Source of the DNA: JBOGWA01 sp050693155
GTDB lineage: Bacteria > Actinomycetota > UBA4738 > CALAEC01
NCBI GenBank assembly: GCA_050693155.1
Contig: JBOGWA010000146.1
Coordinates: forward strand, 1 to 64,000
Direction of reading: 5' to 3'
Length of the DNA stretch: 64,000 nucleotides
Shown one piece after another: positions 16,306 to 25,744 of this stretch (positions within the stretch are counted from its first letter, which is position 1; each line of letters begins with the position of its first letter). A program made the position numbers and the translations under genes. The notes under the pieces were generated by a model. It did not search any database. It saw nothing but the letters and a program-made list of their open reading frames with translations, and had not been told where the DNA came from.

Positions 16306-19300
16306 CTACCCTACCGTAGGGGTAACCCCTCCCACCACCGGCGACGCTTCTCCGGCGCCTCCCTCTCCGCTGTTGGCCGGACCGTCGCCCGTGACGGTGG
16401 CCCCTCTCCCGAGAAGCATTCGGAGCTCCGACATGAGGGCGCCGGAGCCGTCCACGCGGTAGCCCTGACCCAGCCGGAGCGTCGTGGGCGCTTCCGAGAC
16501 GAGCCGAAGCAGAACTTCGCGTGATCCGGGATGGCCCGCCAAGACCTCCTTCAGCCGTGCGAGGAACCCGTTCGTGCACCGGGAGGTCGACATCTCCAAG
16601 ACGAGGGCTTCGGCGCGAAACTCGGCCACTCCTGGGTCCTCGTTCTCGGAGAGCGGGCGAACCTGGTTCGCGACGATCTGGAGCTCCCGTCCGCGCAGGT
16701 CCACCCGCCCCGTTACGAGCACGATCCGGTCGGCCTCGATGAGCTCGGGCGACCGCTCCAGCACCGACGGAAAGGCGACAACCTGCACGCTACCGGCGAG
16801 ATCCTCGAGTTGAAAGAGCGCGTACGGATCTCCCTTCCGCGTGTAGCGGCGGGCGGCGGCAGTGATGATCCCGCCGACCGTGACGACATCGCCATCGCCA
16901 CGGGCCGCGAGCTCGATGATCTCGAGGTCTGTCTGTTCTTCGAGCCGTTCCCTCACACCGAGGAGTGGATGATCGGTAACGTACTGACCGAGCATCGCCT
17001 TCTCGCGCGAAAGAAGCGCCGACTTCTCGAACTCCTCGCCGCCAAGCACCGATTCGTCGATCTCATGCCCGGCGAAGGCGCCCGCCCTCCCGAAGAGCGA
17101 GAACTGTCCGGCGGCCTCCGCTCTGCGGTCGGCCAGGATGGGCTGCGCGACTTTCTCATACGCCTCGAAAAGACCGCGCCTCGAGTAGCCGAGCGAATCA
17201 AACGCCCCCGCGAGGATGAGGCTCTCGAGCACCTTCTTGTGCAGCACGCCCGCATCCACCTTTCGGCAGAAATCCGTGAACGAGGAGAAGGCGCCCTTCG
17301 TGCGGCGGGCATCGATGATCTGCGCGACGGCGCCCTCTCCCACGTTCCGAACCGCTGAAAGGCCGAACCGGATCGATCCCTCCGCTGGAGTGAAATCGAC
17401 GTCGGAGCGGTTCACGTCCGGGGGAAGGACCTCGATGCCCATCACCCGACACTGATTCAGATAGAAGGGCTTGCGGTCCTTGGCGTCCTTGACGCTCGTG
17501 AGGAGCGCAGCCATGTACTCGAGGGGGGCGTGACGTTTCAGGTATGCGGTCTGATAGGCGACGAGCGCATACCCGCACGCGTGGGAGGCATTGAATCCGT
17601 AGTCGGCAAAGGGGACGATCAGGTCGAAGACGTCCTGCGCGAGCCGTTCGTCGTAGCCGCGATCCTTGGCGCCGGCCACGAAGGTCTCCCGATGCGGGAT
17701 GAGCTTTTCCCGAATCTTCTTCCCCATCGCCTCGCGAAGGAGGTCGGCCTGCCCCATCGTGTACCCGCCCATCCTCACGGCGATCTCCATCACCTGTTCC
17801 TGATAGACGATGACGCCGTAGGTGTCCTTCAGGATCGGTTCCAGATCGGAGTGAGGGAACACTACGGGTCGGCGTCCGTGCTTTCGCTCGGCGTACTCGG
17901 TGTGCATGCCCGCGCTGAGCGGCCCGGGCCGGTAGAGCGCAACGAGCGCCATCAGGTCTTCAAACCGGGTCGGGGCAAGCTCCCGAATGAGCGAACGCAT
18001 CCCCGAGCCTTCGAGCTGGAACACGCCGGTCGTATCGCCTCGGCGGAGCATGTCGTACGTCGGCTCGTCGTCGAGCGGGACCCGGTCGATGTCGACCGTC
18101 TCCCCGCGTTCGCGAAGAAGCCGAACCGTATCCTCGATGACCGAGAGAGTCCGAAGGCCGAGGAAATCCATCTTGAGAAGTCCGAGCTCCTCGACGTGGT
18201 GCATGTCGAACTGCGTCACGATGCGCCGGGAGTCGTCTCGTGAGTCTTTTCCAAGCTTGAGGGGGAGGTAGGTCACCAGCGGCGCATCGCCGATCACGAC
18301 GCCGGCCGCATGGACGGAGTCCTCTCGCCGCAGCCCCTCCAGGGCTCGAGCGGTGTCGATGATCTCCTTTCCCTCGGGCTCCTTTTCGTAGGCGTCCTTC
18401 AGCTCGCGGGAGTGTTCCAGGGCCCGGCTGATGGGATGCTCCCGCCCGAGAATCGCCGGCGGGAACATCTTTGCGAGCCGGTCTCCGACCGACGCCGGAT
18501 ACCCAAGCACCCGAGCCGCATCCCGGATGCCTTGCTTTCCCTTGATCGTCTGGAACGTGACGATCTGGGCCACGTGGTCCTCGCCGTACCGGTCGCGAAC
18601 GTACTCGATGACCTCGTCACGGCGACGCTCGTCGAAGTCCATGTCGATGTCCGGCGGCTTCTTTCGCTCCGGATTGAGGAAGCGCTCGAAGATCAATCCG
18701 TAGCGAAGCGGATCGATATCGGTGATCCTGAGGCAGTACGCCGCCACGGACCCCGCGGCCGATCCCCGCCCCGGTCCGACACGGATCCCTCGCTCCCTTG
18801 CGAATCGAATGAGATCCCACACGATGAGGAAGTAGGCGGAGAACCCCATCGATCGGATCACGTCGAGCTCCCGCTCGAGCCGTGTTCGCAGCTCTGCGCT
18901 CAACTCGCCGTACCGCTCCTCCGCTCCCCGCAGCGCCAGTTCCCTCAGGTAGGAGTCGAGGTCGAAGCCCTCGGGCGGAACGAATCGCGGCAGGTGCGAT
19001 TCGCCCAGCGTGATCTCGAGGTCGCATCGCTCCGCGATCTCGAGCGTGGCGTCGCAAGCCTCGGGGAACTCCGCGAAGACCGTCCGCATCTCCTCGGCCG
19101 ACTTCACGTAGAACTCCTCGGTATCGAATTTGAGCCGATCCGTATCCGCCAGAACCTTGCCGGGCTGCTGGATGCACAGGAGCACGTCGTGGGCACGCGC
19201 GTCCTGTTTTCGCGTGTAGTGCGTGTCGTTCGTGGCCACGAGCCTGAGGCCCAAGCCCTGCGCGAGACGCGTGAGACCCGGAAGCACCGTTCGCTGGTCT

Positions 19301-19863
19301 GGCAGCCCGTGGTCCTGAATCTCGACGAAGAACGCGTCGGGCTCGAAGATGTCTCGGAAGGCGGAGGCGGCCTCGACCGCCTTCTTCTCCTGACCGGCGA
19401 TGAGCAGCCGGCAGACCTCGCCGGCCAGGCATCCCGACAGGCCGATCAGGCCCCGGGAGTGCTCCGAGAGGAGGTCACGGTCGATTCTCGGCCGGTGGTA
19501 GAAGCCTTCGATATGCGCGGCGCTCGTTAGACGAAGCAGATTCCGATAGCCCTCATTGTTTCGGGCGAGGAGGGTGAGGTGGCGGTACTTCTCCTCGTTC
19601 TCGCCGGGCGCACGGTCGAACCGGGACCCCGGAGCAACGTAGGCCTCCATGCCGACGATCGGCCTGACCCCACGCTCGCGGCCGGCCTTGTAGAAGTCGA
19701 GTGCGCCGAACATGGCCCCGTGGTCCGTCAGCCCGAGTGCAGGCATCCCCAGACGGGCCACCGTTTCGAAGAGATCATCGACGCGGGAGAAGCCGTCCAG
19801 GAGTGAGAACTCGCTGTGCGTGTGCAGATGAACGAAACCGGATCCCATAACCGGTTGCGACAC
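16306..19863 (-). CDS. dnaE: DNA polymerase III alpha subunit, replicative DnaE1
   Basis: A 1185-residue replicative DNA polymerase. The PHP domain begins with HLHTHSEFSLLDG; the catalytic palm has PDIDMDFDE (about residues 400-408) and the third aspartate in KMDFLGLRTL (about 560). Helix-hairpin-helix and an OB-fold domain (GGIITAAARRYTRKGDPYA, near residue 1010) follow. Length equals actinobacterial DnaE1. The start is either GTG 19863 or ATG 19848; the longer is given, since neither has a well-spaced ribosome binding site. Two DnaA-box-like sequences and a palindrome lie just upstream. Confidence 0.97.
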   Translation of the reverse strand: MSQPVMGSGFVHLHTHSEFSLLDGFSRVDDLFETVARLGMPALGLTDHGAMFGALDFYKAGRERGVRPIVGMEAYVAPGSRFDRAPGENEEKYRHLTLLARNNEGYRNLLRLTSAAHIEGFYHRPRIDRDLLSEHSRGLIGLSGCLAGEVCRLLIAGQEKKAVEAASAFRDIFEPDAFFVEIQDHGLPDQRTVLPGLTRLAQGLGLRLVATNDTHYTRKQDARAHDVLLCIQQPGKVLADTDRLKFDTEEFYVKSAEEMRTVFAEFPEACDATLEIAERCDLEITLGESHLPRFVPPEGFDLDSYLRELALRGAEERYGELSAELRTRLERELDVIRSMGFSAYFLIVWDLIRFARERGIRVGPGRGSAAGSVAAYCLRITDIDPLRYGLIFERFLNPERKKPPDIDMDFDERRRDEVIEYVRDRYGEDHVAQIVTFQTIKGKQGIRDAARVLGYPASVGDRLAKMFPPAILGREHPISRALEHSRELKDAYEKEPEGKEIIDTARALEGLRREDSVHAAGVVIGDAPLVTYLPLKLGKDSRDDSRRIVTQFDMHHVEELGLLKMDFLGLRTLSVIEDTVRLLRERGETVDIDRVPLDDEPTYDMLRRGDTTGVFQLEGSGMRSLIRELAPTRFEDLMALVALYRPGPLSAGMHTEYAERKHGRRPVVFPHSDLEPILKDTYGVIVYQEQVMEIAVRMGGYTMGQADLLREAMGKKIREKLIPHRETFVAGAKDRGYDERLAQDVFDLIVPFADYGFNASHACGYALVAYQTAYLKRHAPLEYMAALLTSVKDAKDRKPFYLNQCRVMGIEVLPPDVNRSDVDFTPAEGSIRFGLSAVRNVGEGAVAQIIDARRTKGAFSSFTDFCRKVDAGVLHKKVLESLILAGAFDSLGYSRRGLFEAYEKVAQPILADRRAEAAGQFSLFGRAGAFAGHEIDESVLGGEEFEKSALLSREKAMLGQYVTDHPLLGVRERLEEQTDLEIIELAARGDGDVVTVGGIITAAARRYTRKGDPYALFQLEDLAGSVQVVAFPSVLERSPELIEADRIVLVTGRVDLRGRELQIVANQVRPLSENEDPGVAEFRAEALVLEMSTSRCTNGFLARLKEVLAGHPGSREVLLRLVSEAPTTLRLGQGYRVDGSGALMSELRMLLGRGATVTGDGPANSGEGGAGEASPVVGGVTPTVG

Positions 19864-19873
19864 CCCCCTGAGG

Positions 19874-19893
19874 TGTGGAGAAGGTGTGGAAAA
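19874..19893 (-). promoter_or_regulatory. Two tandem DnaA-box-like sequences before dnaE1
   Basis: On the minus strand TTTTCCACA (19893-19885) fits the DnaA box consensus TTWTNCACA, and TTCTCCACA (19882-19874) differs at one position. They are direct repeats with an 11-bp period, ending 10 bp before the GTG start. DnaA control of dnaE1 is an inference. Confidence 0.4.
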
Positions 19894-19909
19894 TCACATG
19901 CCTGTGATT
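19892..19909. promoter_or_regulatory. Palindrome upstream of dnaE1
   Basis: AATCACA-TGCC-TGTGATT is a perfect 7-bp inverted repeat. Its core TCACA-N4-TGTGA fits the pattern TYACA-N4-WGTRA also seen before ftsZ, mraZ and the RNA at 46746. It overlaps the first DnaA-box-like sequence by two bases. Confidence 0.5.
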
Positions 19910-19961
19910 CCAGTCCGACTCTATCCCCCGACCGCGCGTGTTGCAACCCGGGGGTCGCGGC

Positions 19962-20636
19962 TCAGTCGGGAGTGTTCTGCCGGAAAGCGCGGAAGGAGCC
20001 GACGATGTCCTGCGTCACGGGCAAGACGTCCTCAGGCGAGGCAGAAGCCTCCACGAATACGGTGATGCCGAAGTTCCGTTCCGGCCCCTGAACGATGATC
20101 GCGAGGAAGCGGATCTCCACGTCGCGCGCGTTCACCCCATGCCCGCTGGCGACATACGCGCGGCGGCCCCCGATCTTCTCGTCCTCGACGGCAAGAACCT
20201 CTCCGCTCTCGTAGGTCGACCGCGTCGCCTCCGCGAGGCGGAAGCCGGCGAAGCGAAGCGGTCCCTCGGGTCCCAGGCCGAACGAGATGATGATGTCGTT
20301 CGTCGGGTTCGTGAGCTTGACGGCCGTCCCCTTCTCCTCGAGCGTCCACTGCGGCGGGTACCGGAACGCGTAGCCGAACGTCTCGTTGACGTACCGTTTT
20401 TCGAGTCCCCCGAGCAAGGAGGCTTCGTCACCGGTGAGCCAAACCGAGAGGCCGATCGCGATTCCCGCCAGGGCCAAGATGCCCGCGACGAGCAGGGGCG
20501 CCGCCAACGAACGGCGCCGCCCGTGCCTCCGACCTCCCCGAGGTTCCGTAGCAGGGGCGTCTGCGACGCCGGGTTCCTCGCCCGCCGCCGTCACGCCTTG
20601 GTCGGCGCCCGTTCCTTCCGATTTCGTTTCGCTCAT
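19962..20636 (-). CDS. Membrane-anchored PsbP-like protein
   Basis: A 224-residue protein with a 45-residue hydrophilic, arginine-containing amino part, one membrane helix (LAAPLLVAGILALAGIAIGL, about residues 45-66) and an external domain starting YVNETFGYAFRYPPQWTLEEKG. That opening is typical of PsbP/DUF1795-like domains found in many actinobacterial surface proteins; their function is mostly unknown. The ATG overlaps the rluD stop as ATGA, so it is translationally coupled to rluD. Confidence 0.7.
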   Translation of the reverse strand: MSETKSEGTGADQGVTAAGEEPGVADAPATEPRGGRRHGRRRSLAAPLLVAGILALAGIAIGLSVWLTGDEASLLGGLEKRYVNETFGYAFRYPPQWTLEEKGTAVKLTNPTNDIIISFGLGPEGPLRFAGFRLAEATRSTYESGEVLAVEDEKIGGRRAYVASGHGVNARDVEIRFLAIIVQGPERNFGITVFVEASASPEDVLPVTQDIVGSFRAFRQNTPD

Positions 20637-21532
20637 CCTTGTTGGTTGGCTCCTCTGAGCCGATTCAGCACACGTTCGAGGTCTTGAGGGAGCGGCTCGA
20701 GAACGTCGATCGGCCGCCGAGACATCGGGTGCTCGAACTTCAGCCTACACGCGTGCAGGAACGGTCGCTCAAGGCCCAGGGCGCGCGCGTCCTCCCCCCA
20801 ACCACCGTACGGGCGATCCCCGAGGATCGGATGCCCGATCGAAGCGAGGTGAACGCGAATCTGGTGCGTCCTCCCGGTCCGCGGTCGAGCCAGAACCAGC
20901 GTTGATCGCGCGAAGCGCTCGAGGGTCTCGAACTCGGTTGCCGATTCGGCTCCCGTCACGGGGGTGACCACGACTCGAGCCCCTCGTTTCCCGAGCGGAG
21001 CCTCGACCTCAAATGCGTCATTCGCCATGACGCCTCGGACAAGAGCAAGGTATTCGCGATGGACGAGCCGCTCGCCAAACATCCGGACGAGCGCCCGGTA
21101 CGCCGCGTCATCCTTCGCCACCACAAGAAGGCCGGACGTTCCCGCGTCCAGACGATGAACGATCCCCGGACGTTCGGCCCCCGCAGCCGAAGCGAGGGGA
21201 AGACCCATACCGAGCAGCCGATTCACCAAGGTCCCCTCCCGGCGACGAGCGGTTGGATGCGTGAGCACCCCGGCCGGCTTCACGACGACGAGCAGACGCT
21301 CGTCCTCATAGCGAACACGAACACCGCCTGGCTCCGGCGCCAGCGGAACAATGGACTCGAGGTCCGCCTCGATCCGCTCGCCTCCCTGGAGGCGGAAGGA
21401 CTTCGGTCGCGGCACACCATCAACGCGCACTCGCCCTTCCCCGATCGCGCGCTGCACGTCCGCGCGAGGGATGCTCGCCGCGGCCGCCAACACGGCGTCG
21501 AGCCGGCCCGGCGTCGCGGTGGCCCGGAACAT
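20633..21532 (-). CDS. rluD: Ribosomal large subunit pseudouridine synthase, RluD family
   Basis: A 299-residue RNA-modifying enzyme. An S4-like RNA-binding domain covers about residues 5-60 (IPRADVQRAIGEGRVRVDG), and the catalytic aspartate is in HRLDAGTSGLLVVAK. The motif RTGRTHQIRVHLASIGHPILGD closes the fold. The family makes pseudouridine in 23S rRNA helix 69. A GTG two codons upstream (21538) has AGGGG at better spacing and may be the true start. The order lspA-rluD is conserved in many Gram-positive genomes. Confidence 0.93.
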   Translation of the reverse strand: MFRATATPGRLDAVLAAAASIPRADVQRAIGEGRVRVDGVPRPKSFRLQGGERIEADLESIVPLAPEPGGVRVRYEDERLLVVVKPAGVLTHPTARRREGTLVNRLLGMGLPLASAAGAERPGIVHRLDAGTSGLLVVAKDDAAYRALVRMFGERLVHREYLALVRGVMANDAFEVEAPLGKRGARVVVTPVTGAESATEFETLERFARSTLVLARPRTGRTHQIRVHLASIGHPILGDRPYGGWGEDARALGLERPFLHACRLKFEHPMSRRPIDVLEPLPQDLERVLNRLRGANQQG

Positions 21533-21546
21533 CGCCACCACAGCCC

Positions 21547-22038
21547 CTACGTCGCACCATCCTCGCCGTGCTGATTGCGACGTGATCGCCCGACGCCCGC
21601 AACGAGAAGCAGCGCGGCGCCGATCACGATCGCGGAATCGGCGAGGTTGAACACGGGCCAAATCTGAAGGTCGACGAAGTCCACCACCCGCCCTGAGAAT
21701 CCCGGGCCGCGCAGGGCTCGGTCGGTGAGATTGCCCACCGCCCCGCCCAGCAGGAGTCCGAGCGCGACAGCAACCTGCCGGCCGGGGAGATCGCGAGAGG
21801 CGAATGCAATGAGCGCGATCACGACCAAGCTGGCCGCAACGAAGAGCCACGTCACGCCACCGAAGAGCCCGAACGCCCCACCCGCGTTCGTGACGTATCG
21901 CAACTCGACAACGCCGGAGATGAGCTCGATGGGTGGTCGCCCACGGAGATGCTCCTCCGCGAGCGACTTCGTTATCTGATCGAGGCCGTATATCGCGGCC
22001 GCCGCCGCGTAGAGCAGTAGCGCCCGGCGCGCCCTCAC
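21547..22038 (-). CDS. lspA: Lipoprotein signal peptidase II
   Basis: A 163-residue membrane aspartic protease that removes signal peptides from prolipoproteins, such as the several lipoproteins of this window. Four hydrophobic helices are visible; catalytic aspartates lie in GNLTDRALRG and VFNLADSAIVIG, and YVTNAGGAFGLF is the conserved Asn-x-Gly-x-Ala-Phe segment. GTG 22038 starts at the natural amino end, 7 bp after the TraR/DksA stop; the longer frame upstream overlaps that gene and is rejected. Confidence 0.94.
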   Translation of the reverse strand: MRARRALLLYAAAAAIYGLDQITKSLAEEHLRGRPPIELISGVVELRYVTNAGGAFGLFGGVTWLFVAASLVVIALIAFASRDLPGRQVAVALGLLLGGAVGNLTDRALRGPGFSGRVVDFVDLQIWPVFNLADSAIVIGAALLLVAGVGRSRRNQHGEDGAT

Positions 22039-22045
22039 GCGATCC

Positions 22046-22438
22046 TCAGCGGGTGCGCTCCTCCGCCTGCTTGTCCTTGATGCAGAGTCGGGCGTAGGGG
22101 AGCGCCTTGATCCTCGCCTTCTCGATCGTCCTACCGCATCGTTCGCAGATCCCGTACGTCCCGTCGTCGATCCGTACGACGGCACGGTCGATCTGTTCGA
22201 TCAGATCCTTCAGGTTCTCGGCCAGGGAGAGGTCGCGTTCGCGCTCGAAGGTGAAGGTGCCGGAGTCCGCGTACTCCTCGTCGAAGGCTGCCTCGCCCGA
22301 GAGCTCTGACTGGGAAGTCCCAAGAGAGGTCTCCTCGATCTCGGCGAACTGGGCCTCCAGCTGCTCGCGCTCCTGCTCGAGCTGCTTGCGAATCGTCTGC
22401 AGCTGTCGCTTCGTGAAGGGGCGCTTGGCGGGCGGCAT
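22046..22438 (-). CDS. TraR/DksA-type zinc-finger protein with an altered finger
   Basis: A 130-residue DksA-like protein: an amino-terminal coiled coil (KRQLQTIRKQLEQEREQLE) and a carboxy-terminal finger. The finger reads C-ERC-17 residues-C-IKD, so the fourth cysteine is replaced by aspartate. DksA-family proteins bind RNA polymerase through the secondary channel and affect transcription initiation. In actinobacteria such genes commonly sit between divIVA and lspA, as here. ATG 22438 is preferred to an upstream TTG at 22462. Divergent from ileS. Confidence 0.88.
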   Translation of the reverse strand: MPPAKRPFTKRQLQTIRKQLEQEREQLEAQFAEIEETSLGTSQSELSGEAAFDEEYADSGTFTFERERDLSLAENLKDLIEQIDRAVVRIDDGTYGICERCGRTIEKARIKALPYARLCIKDKQAEERTR

Positions 22439-22483
22439 CAGCGCCGCGGGACGGTAGCACAATCCGGGCTCTTCGAACGGCTC

Positions 22484-22489
22484 TAGAAT
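22484..22489 (+). promoter_or_regulatory. Possible -10 box for ileS
   Basis: TAGAAT lies 69 bp before the ileS start in the 120-bp space between divergent genes. No matching -35 box is seen at 16-18 bp. The leader is too short for a T-box. Confidence 0.3.
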
Positions 22490-22558
22490 GGCCGGCCGAG
22501 CACGCAGGCGTCCGGCTCGCGGCGGCCGTCGACCGCGACTACCTTCCGAGAGGAACTG

Positions 22559-25500
22559 GTGCCGAGATACCGTCCGGTCGATTCACGCGTCGACTTCCCC
22601 GCGCTCGAGGGACGCATCCTCGAGTTCTGGCGCAAAGCGCGCATCTTCGAGAAGAGCCTCGAGTCGCGGCGCGGAGCTCCTGAGTGGGTCTTCTATGAAG
22701 GACCCCCCACGGCGAACGGGAAGCCGGGCATCCATCACGTTGTCTCGCGCACGTTCAAAGACGTCTTCCCTCGATATCGGGCCATGACGGGTCACTACGT
22801 CCATCGGAAGGCCGGATGGGACTGCCACGGTCTTCCCGTCGAGCTCGAGATCGAAAAGGAGATCGGAACGCAGACGAAGCGAGACATCGAGGAGTTCGGC
22901 ATCCGCGAGTTCAACGCGCGCTGCCGCGAATCCGTCACCCGATACGTGAAAGATTGGGAGCGCCTGACTGAGCGGATCGGCTTTTGGCTGGACCTCTCCG
23001 AGGCCTATTGGACGATGACCCCCGACTACATCGAGAGCGTGTGGTGGTCGCTCAAGCGGCTCCACGAGCTGGGACTCCTCTTCGAGGACGATCGGTCGGC
23101 CGCATACTGTCCGAGGTGCGGGACGGGGCTGTCGGATCATGAAGTGGCCCTCGGGTACACAACGGTGACCGATCCGAGCGTGACCGTTCGCTTCCCCGTC
23201 ACGAGTGGGCCCCTCGCCGAGCGAGGGGCGTCGATCCTCGCGTGGACGACCACTCCCTATACGCTGACGGCGAACGTCGCCCTCGCCGTTCACCCGGAGA
23301 TCACCTACGCGGTCGTCCGGTCGAACGGCGAGCCGCTCGTGGTCGCCGAAGCGCTCGCCCCGAAGCTCTTCGGAGACGACGTGGTCATCGAAGAACGTCT
23401 GCCGGCGAACGACCTCGCCGGGCTCTCGTACGAGCCACCGTTCGACTTCATCGGGGGGGACGGCAACGCTCACATCGTGGTGACCGGGGACTTCGTCACG
23501 ACCGCGGAGGGGACAGGCGTCGTTCACATCGCGCCGGCGTTCGGCCAGGACGACCTTGACACGGGCAGGCGGTTTGGGCTCGCCATGGTGAACCCGATGG
23601 ACGAGCGGGGCCGGCTGACGGATCTCGCCGGACCGTACACAGGTATGCCGGTGAAAGAGGCCGATCCGCACATCACCCGGGATCTCGAGGGCAGCGGAAA
23701 GCTCTGGGCCTCCTCTCCTTACGAGCACACCTATCCGTTGTGCTGGCGATGTGACACGCCGCTCATCTACTGGGCTCGGCAGTCCTGGTACGTGGGCACG
23801 AGGGAACGTAAACAGCAGCTCCTCGATGCGAATGAGGATGTCGGCTGGTACCCGGAACACATCAAGCACGGCCGGTACGGAGACTGGCTCCGGAACAACG
23901 TCGACTGGGCCCTCTCCCGCGAACGGTTCTGGGGGACTCCCCTTCCGATCTGGCGCTGCGAGAACCGTCACGACACCGTGGTCGGATCGCTGACCGAGCT
24001 CTCAGACCTCGCCGGTCGTGACGTCACCCGGGTCGATCCCCACCGCCCGGATATCGACGAGGTCATGCTCTCCTGTCCCGAGTGCGGCGCCGACGCTCGA
24101 CGGGTTCCCGAGGTCATCGACGCTTGGTACGACTCGGGAGCGATGCCCTTCGCCCAATGGGGCTATCACCCCGACCTCGGGCGAGGAGCCGCCGAGTTCG
24201 AACGTCGTTTCCCGGCGGACTTCATTTGTGAGGCCGTGGACCAGACGCGCGGCTGGTTCTACTCGCTCATGGCGGAGGGGGTCCTGCTCTTCGACCAGTC
24301 GGCCTATCGGAACTGCGTGGTCCTCGGTCTCATCGTCGACAAGGACGGACGAAAGATGTCGACCAGGGTGGGCAACGCCCTCGATCCGTGGACGGTTCTA
24401 GACCGCTACGGCGCCGACGCGTTGCGGTGGTTCCTGGTCGCGGCCGGCTCTCCATGGACCGAGCGTCGCGTTTACCCCGAGGCCGTCGAAGACGTCGTCA
24501 GGCGGTTCCTGCTCACCCTCTGGAACACCTACGCCTTCTTCGTGACCTACGCCAACCTGGACGACGCCGATCCCGGGGGCCCGGCCGTTCCGCTCGCAGA
24601 TCGCCCACCGATCGATCGATGGGCCCTCTCGCGACTCCACGGGGTGGTCGCGCACGTTCGAGACGCGCTCGAGAGCTATGACGCAACCGGGGCGGCGCGA
24701 GAGATCGACACCTTCGTCGACGATCTATCGAACTGGTACGTGCGCCGGAGCCGGCGCCGCTTCTGGGATCCGGCCCGAACTACGGACGCGGCGACGAAAG
24801 GGGCTGCCTACCAAACCCTGTACGAGTGTCTGGCGACCCTTGCCGGGCTGCTCGCGCCCTTCACCCCGTTCGTCGCAGAGGAGATCTACGGGAATCTCGC
24901 TCCGGCAGGATCGCCAGAGTCCGTGCATCTTTCGGATTACCCTTCACCCGACGACGCTCATCGGGACCCCGAACTCGAGGCAGCCATGGACGTCTCGCGC
25001 AAACTGGTCACGCTGGGCCGCGCAGCTCGCACCCAAGCGGGTGCGCGCGTTCGCCAGCCGCTCGCTCGAGCGCTCATCCACGTTCCCGGCGATCCACGCC
25101 GACTGGACCCCCTCATCGATCTGATCGCCGAAGAGCTGAACGTGCGCACGGTCCAGTTCGCGGAGACCGCAGGGGAGCTCACGACCGTGCGGGTGAGACC
25201 GAATTTCCGGGTCCTCGGACCCAGGCTCGGCGCCCGGGCTCAGGAAGTCGGCCGCGTGCTCGCCGACGATGACGGCCGCCTCGCCGCCGACCTCGCGGCC
25301 GGTCGCTCCGTCATGGTTCCACTCGGCTCCGGGGAAGCGGTCGAACTGGCGCCCGATGACGTCGAGGTGCTCCACGAGCCAGGGGCGAGCTGGGGCGTTG
25401 CGGCCGAGGGCGGGCTCACGGTTGCGCTCGACGTCGAGATATCCCCCGAGCTCAAGCGTGAAGGACTCGCGCGCGAGATCGTGCACGCCGTCCAGGGAGC

Positions 25501-25744
25501 GAGAAAAACCGCGGGCCTTGCCGTTGCCGATCGCATCGAACTCTCCATCGATGCCGAGGGCGAGGCTGCGGAGGCGGTGAAAGAGCACCGGGACTTGATC
25601 TCGGCGGAGGTGCTTGCAACCCAGCTGGCCCTGGGTCTCGCCTCATTGGACGACGGAACCGTGGTTCATACGGATCGCATCGATCTCGACGGCGTGAACG
25701 TCGGAATCGCCATCAGAAAGGTGGCGTCCTTCTCAGGGAGCTAG
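22559..25744 (+). CDS. ileS: Isoleucyl-tRNA synthetase, type 2 (eukaryote-like)
   Basis: A 1061-residue class I aminoacyl-tRNA synthetase. The HIGH motif appears as PPTANGKPGIHH and the KMSKS motif as GRKMSTRVGN; both forms and the length are characteristic of the eukaryote-like IleS2 group, which includes mupirocin-tolerant enzymes. The editing domain (ILAWTTTPYTL) and the anticodon-binding domain (WALSRLHG..., NWYVRRSRRRFW) are in place. GTG start has GAGAGGA upstream. It is on the plus strand, while its usual neighbours (divIVA, TraR/DksA, lspA, rluD) all run on the minus strand. The stop overlaps the convergent neighbour by 4 bases. Confidence 0.97.
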   Translation: MPRYRPVDSRVDFPALEGRILEFWRKARIFEKSLESRRGAPEWVFYEGPPTANGKPGIHHVVSRTFKDVFPRYRAMTGHYVHRKAGWDCHGLPVELEIEKEIGTQTKRDIEEFGIREFNARCRESVTRYVKDWERLTERIGFWLDLSEAYWTMTPDYIESVWWSLKRLHELGLLFEDDRSAAYCPRCGTGLSDHEVALGYTTVTDPSVTVRFPVTSGPLAERGASILAWTTTPYTLTANVALAVHPEITYAVVRSNGEPLVVAEALAPKLFGDDVVIEERLPANDLAGLSYEPPFDFIGGDGNAHIVVTGDFVTTAEGTGVVHIAPAFGQDDLDTGRRFGLAMVNPMDERGRLTDLAGPYTGMPVKEADPHITRDLEGSGKLWASSPYEHTYPLCWRCDTPLIYWARQSWYVGTRERKQQLLDANEDVGWYPEHIKHGRYGDWLRNNVDWALSRERFWGTPLPIWRCENRHDTVVGSLTELSDLAGRDVTRVDPHRPDIDEVMLSCPECGADARRVPEVIDAWYDSGAMPFAQWGYHPDLGRGAAEFERRFPADFICEAVDQTRGWFYSLMAEGVLLFDQSAYRNCVVLGLIVDKDGRKMSTRVGNALDPWTVLDRYGADALRWFLVAAGSPWTERRVYPEAVEDVVRRFLLTLWNTYAFFVTYANLDDADPGGPAVPLADRPPIDRWALSRLHGVVAHVRDALESYDATGAAREIDTFVDDLSNWYVRRSRRRFWDPARTTDAATKGAAYQTLYECLATLAGLLAPFTPFVAEEIYGNLAPAGSPESVHLSDYPSPDDAHRDPELEAAMDVSRKLVTLGRAARTQAGARVRQPLARALIHVPGDPRRLDPLIDLIAEELNVRTVQFAETAGELTTVRVRPNFRVLGPRLGARAQEVGRVLADDDGRLAADLAAGRSVMVPLGSGEAVELAPDDVEVLHEPGASWGVAAEGGLTVALDVEISPELKREGLAREIVHAVQGARKTAGLAVADRIELSIDAEGEAAEAVKEHRDLISAEVLATQLALGLASLDDGTVVHTDRIDLDGVNVGIAIRKVASFSGS

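Noticed and set aside
18310..19530. A 406-codon plus-strand frame opposite dnaE1
   Set aside because: Shadow of dnaE1 produced by GC-rich codon bias; no protein family features.
22463..22558. T-box leader before ileS
   Set aside because: Only 96 bp separate the genes and no T-box core sequence is present.
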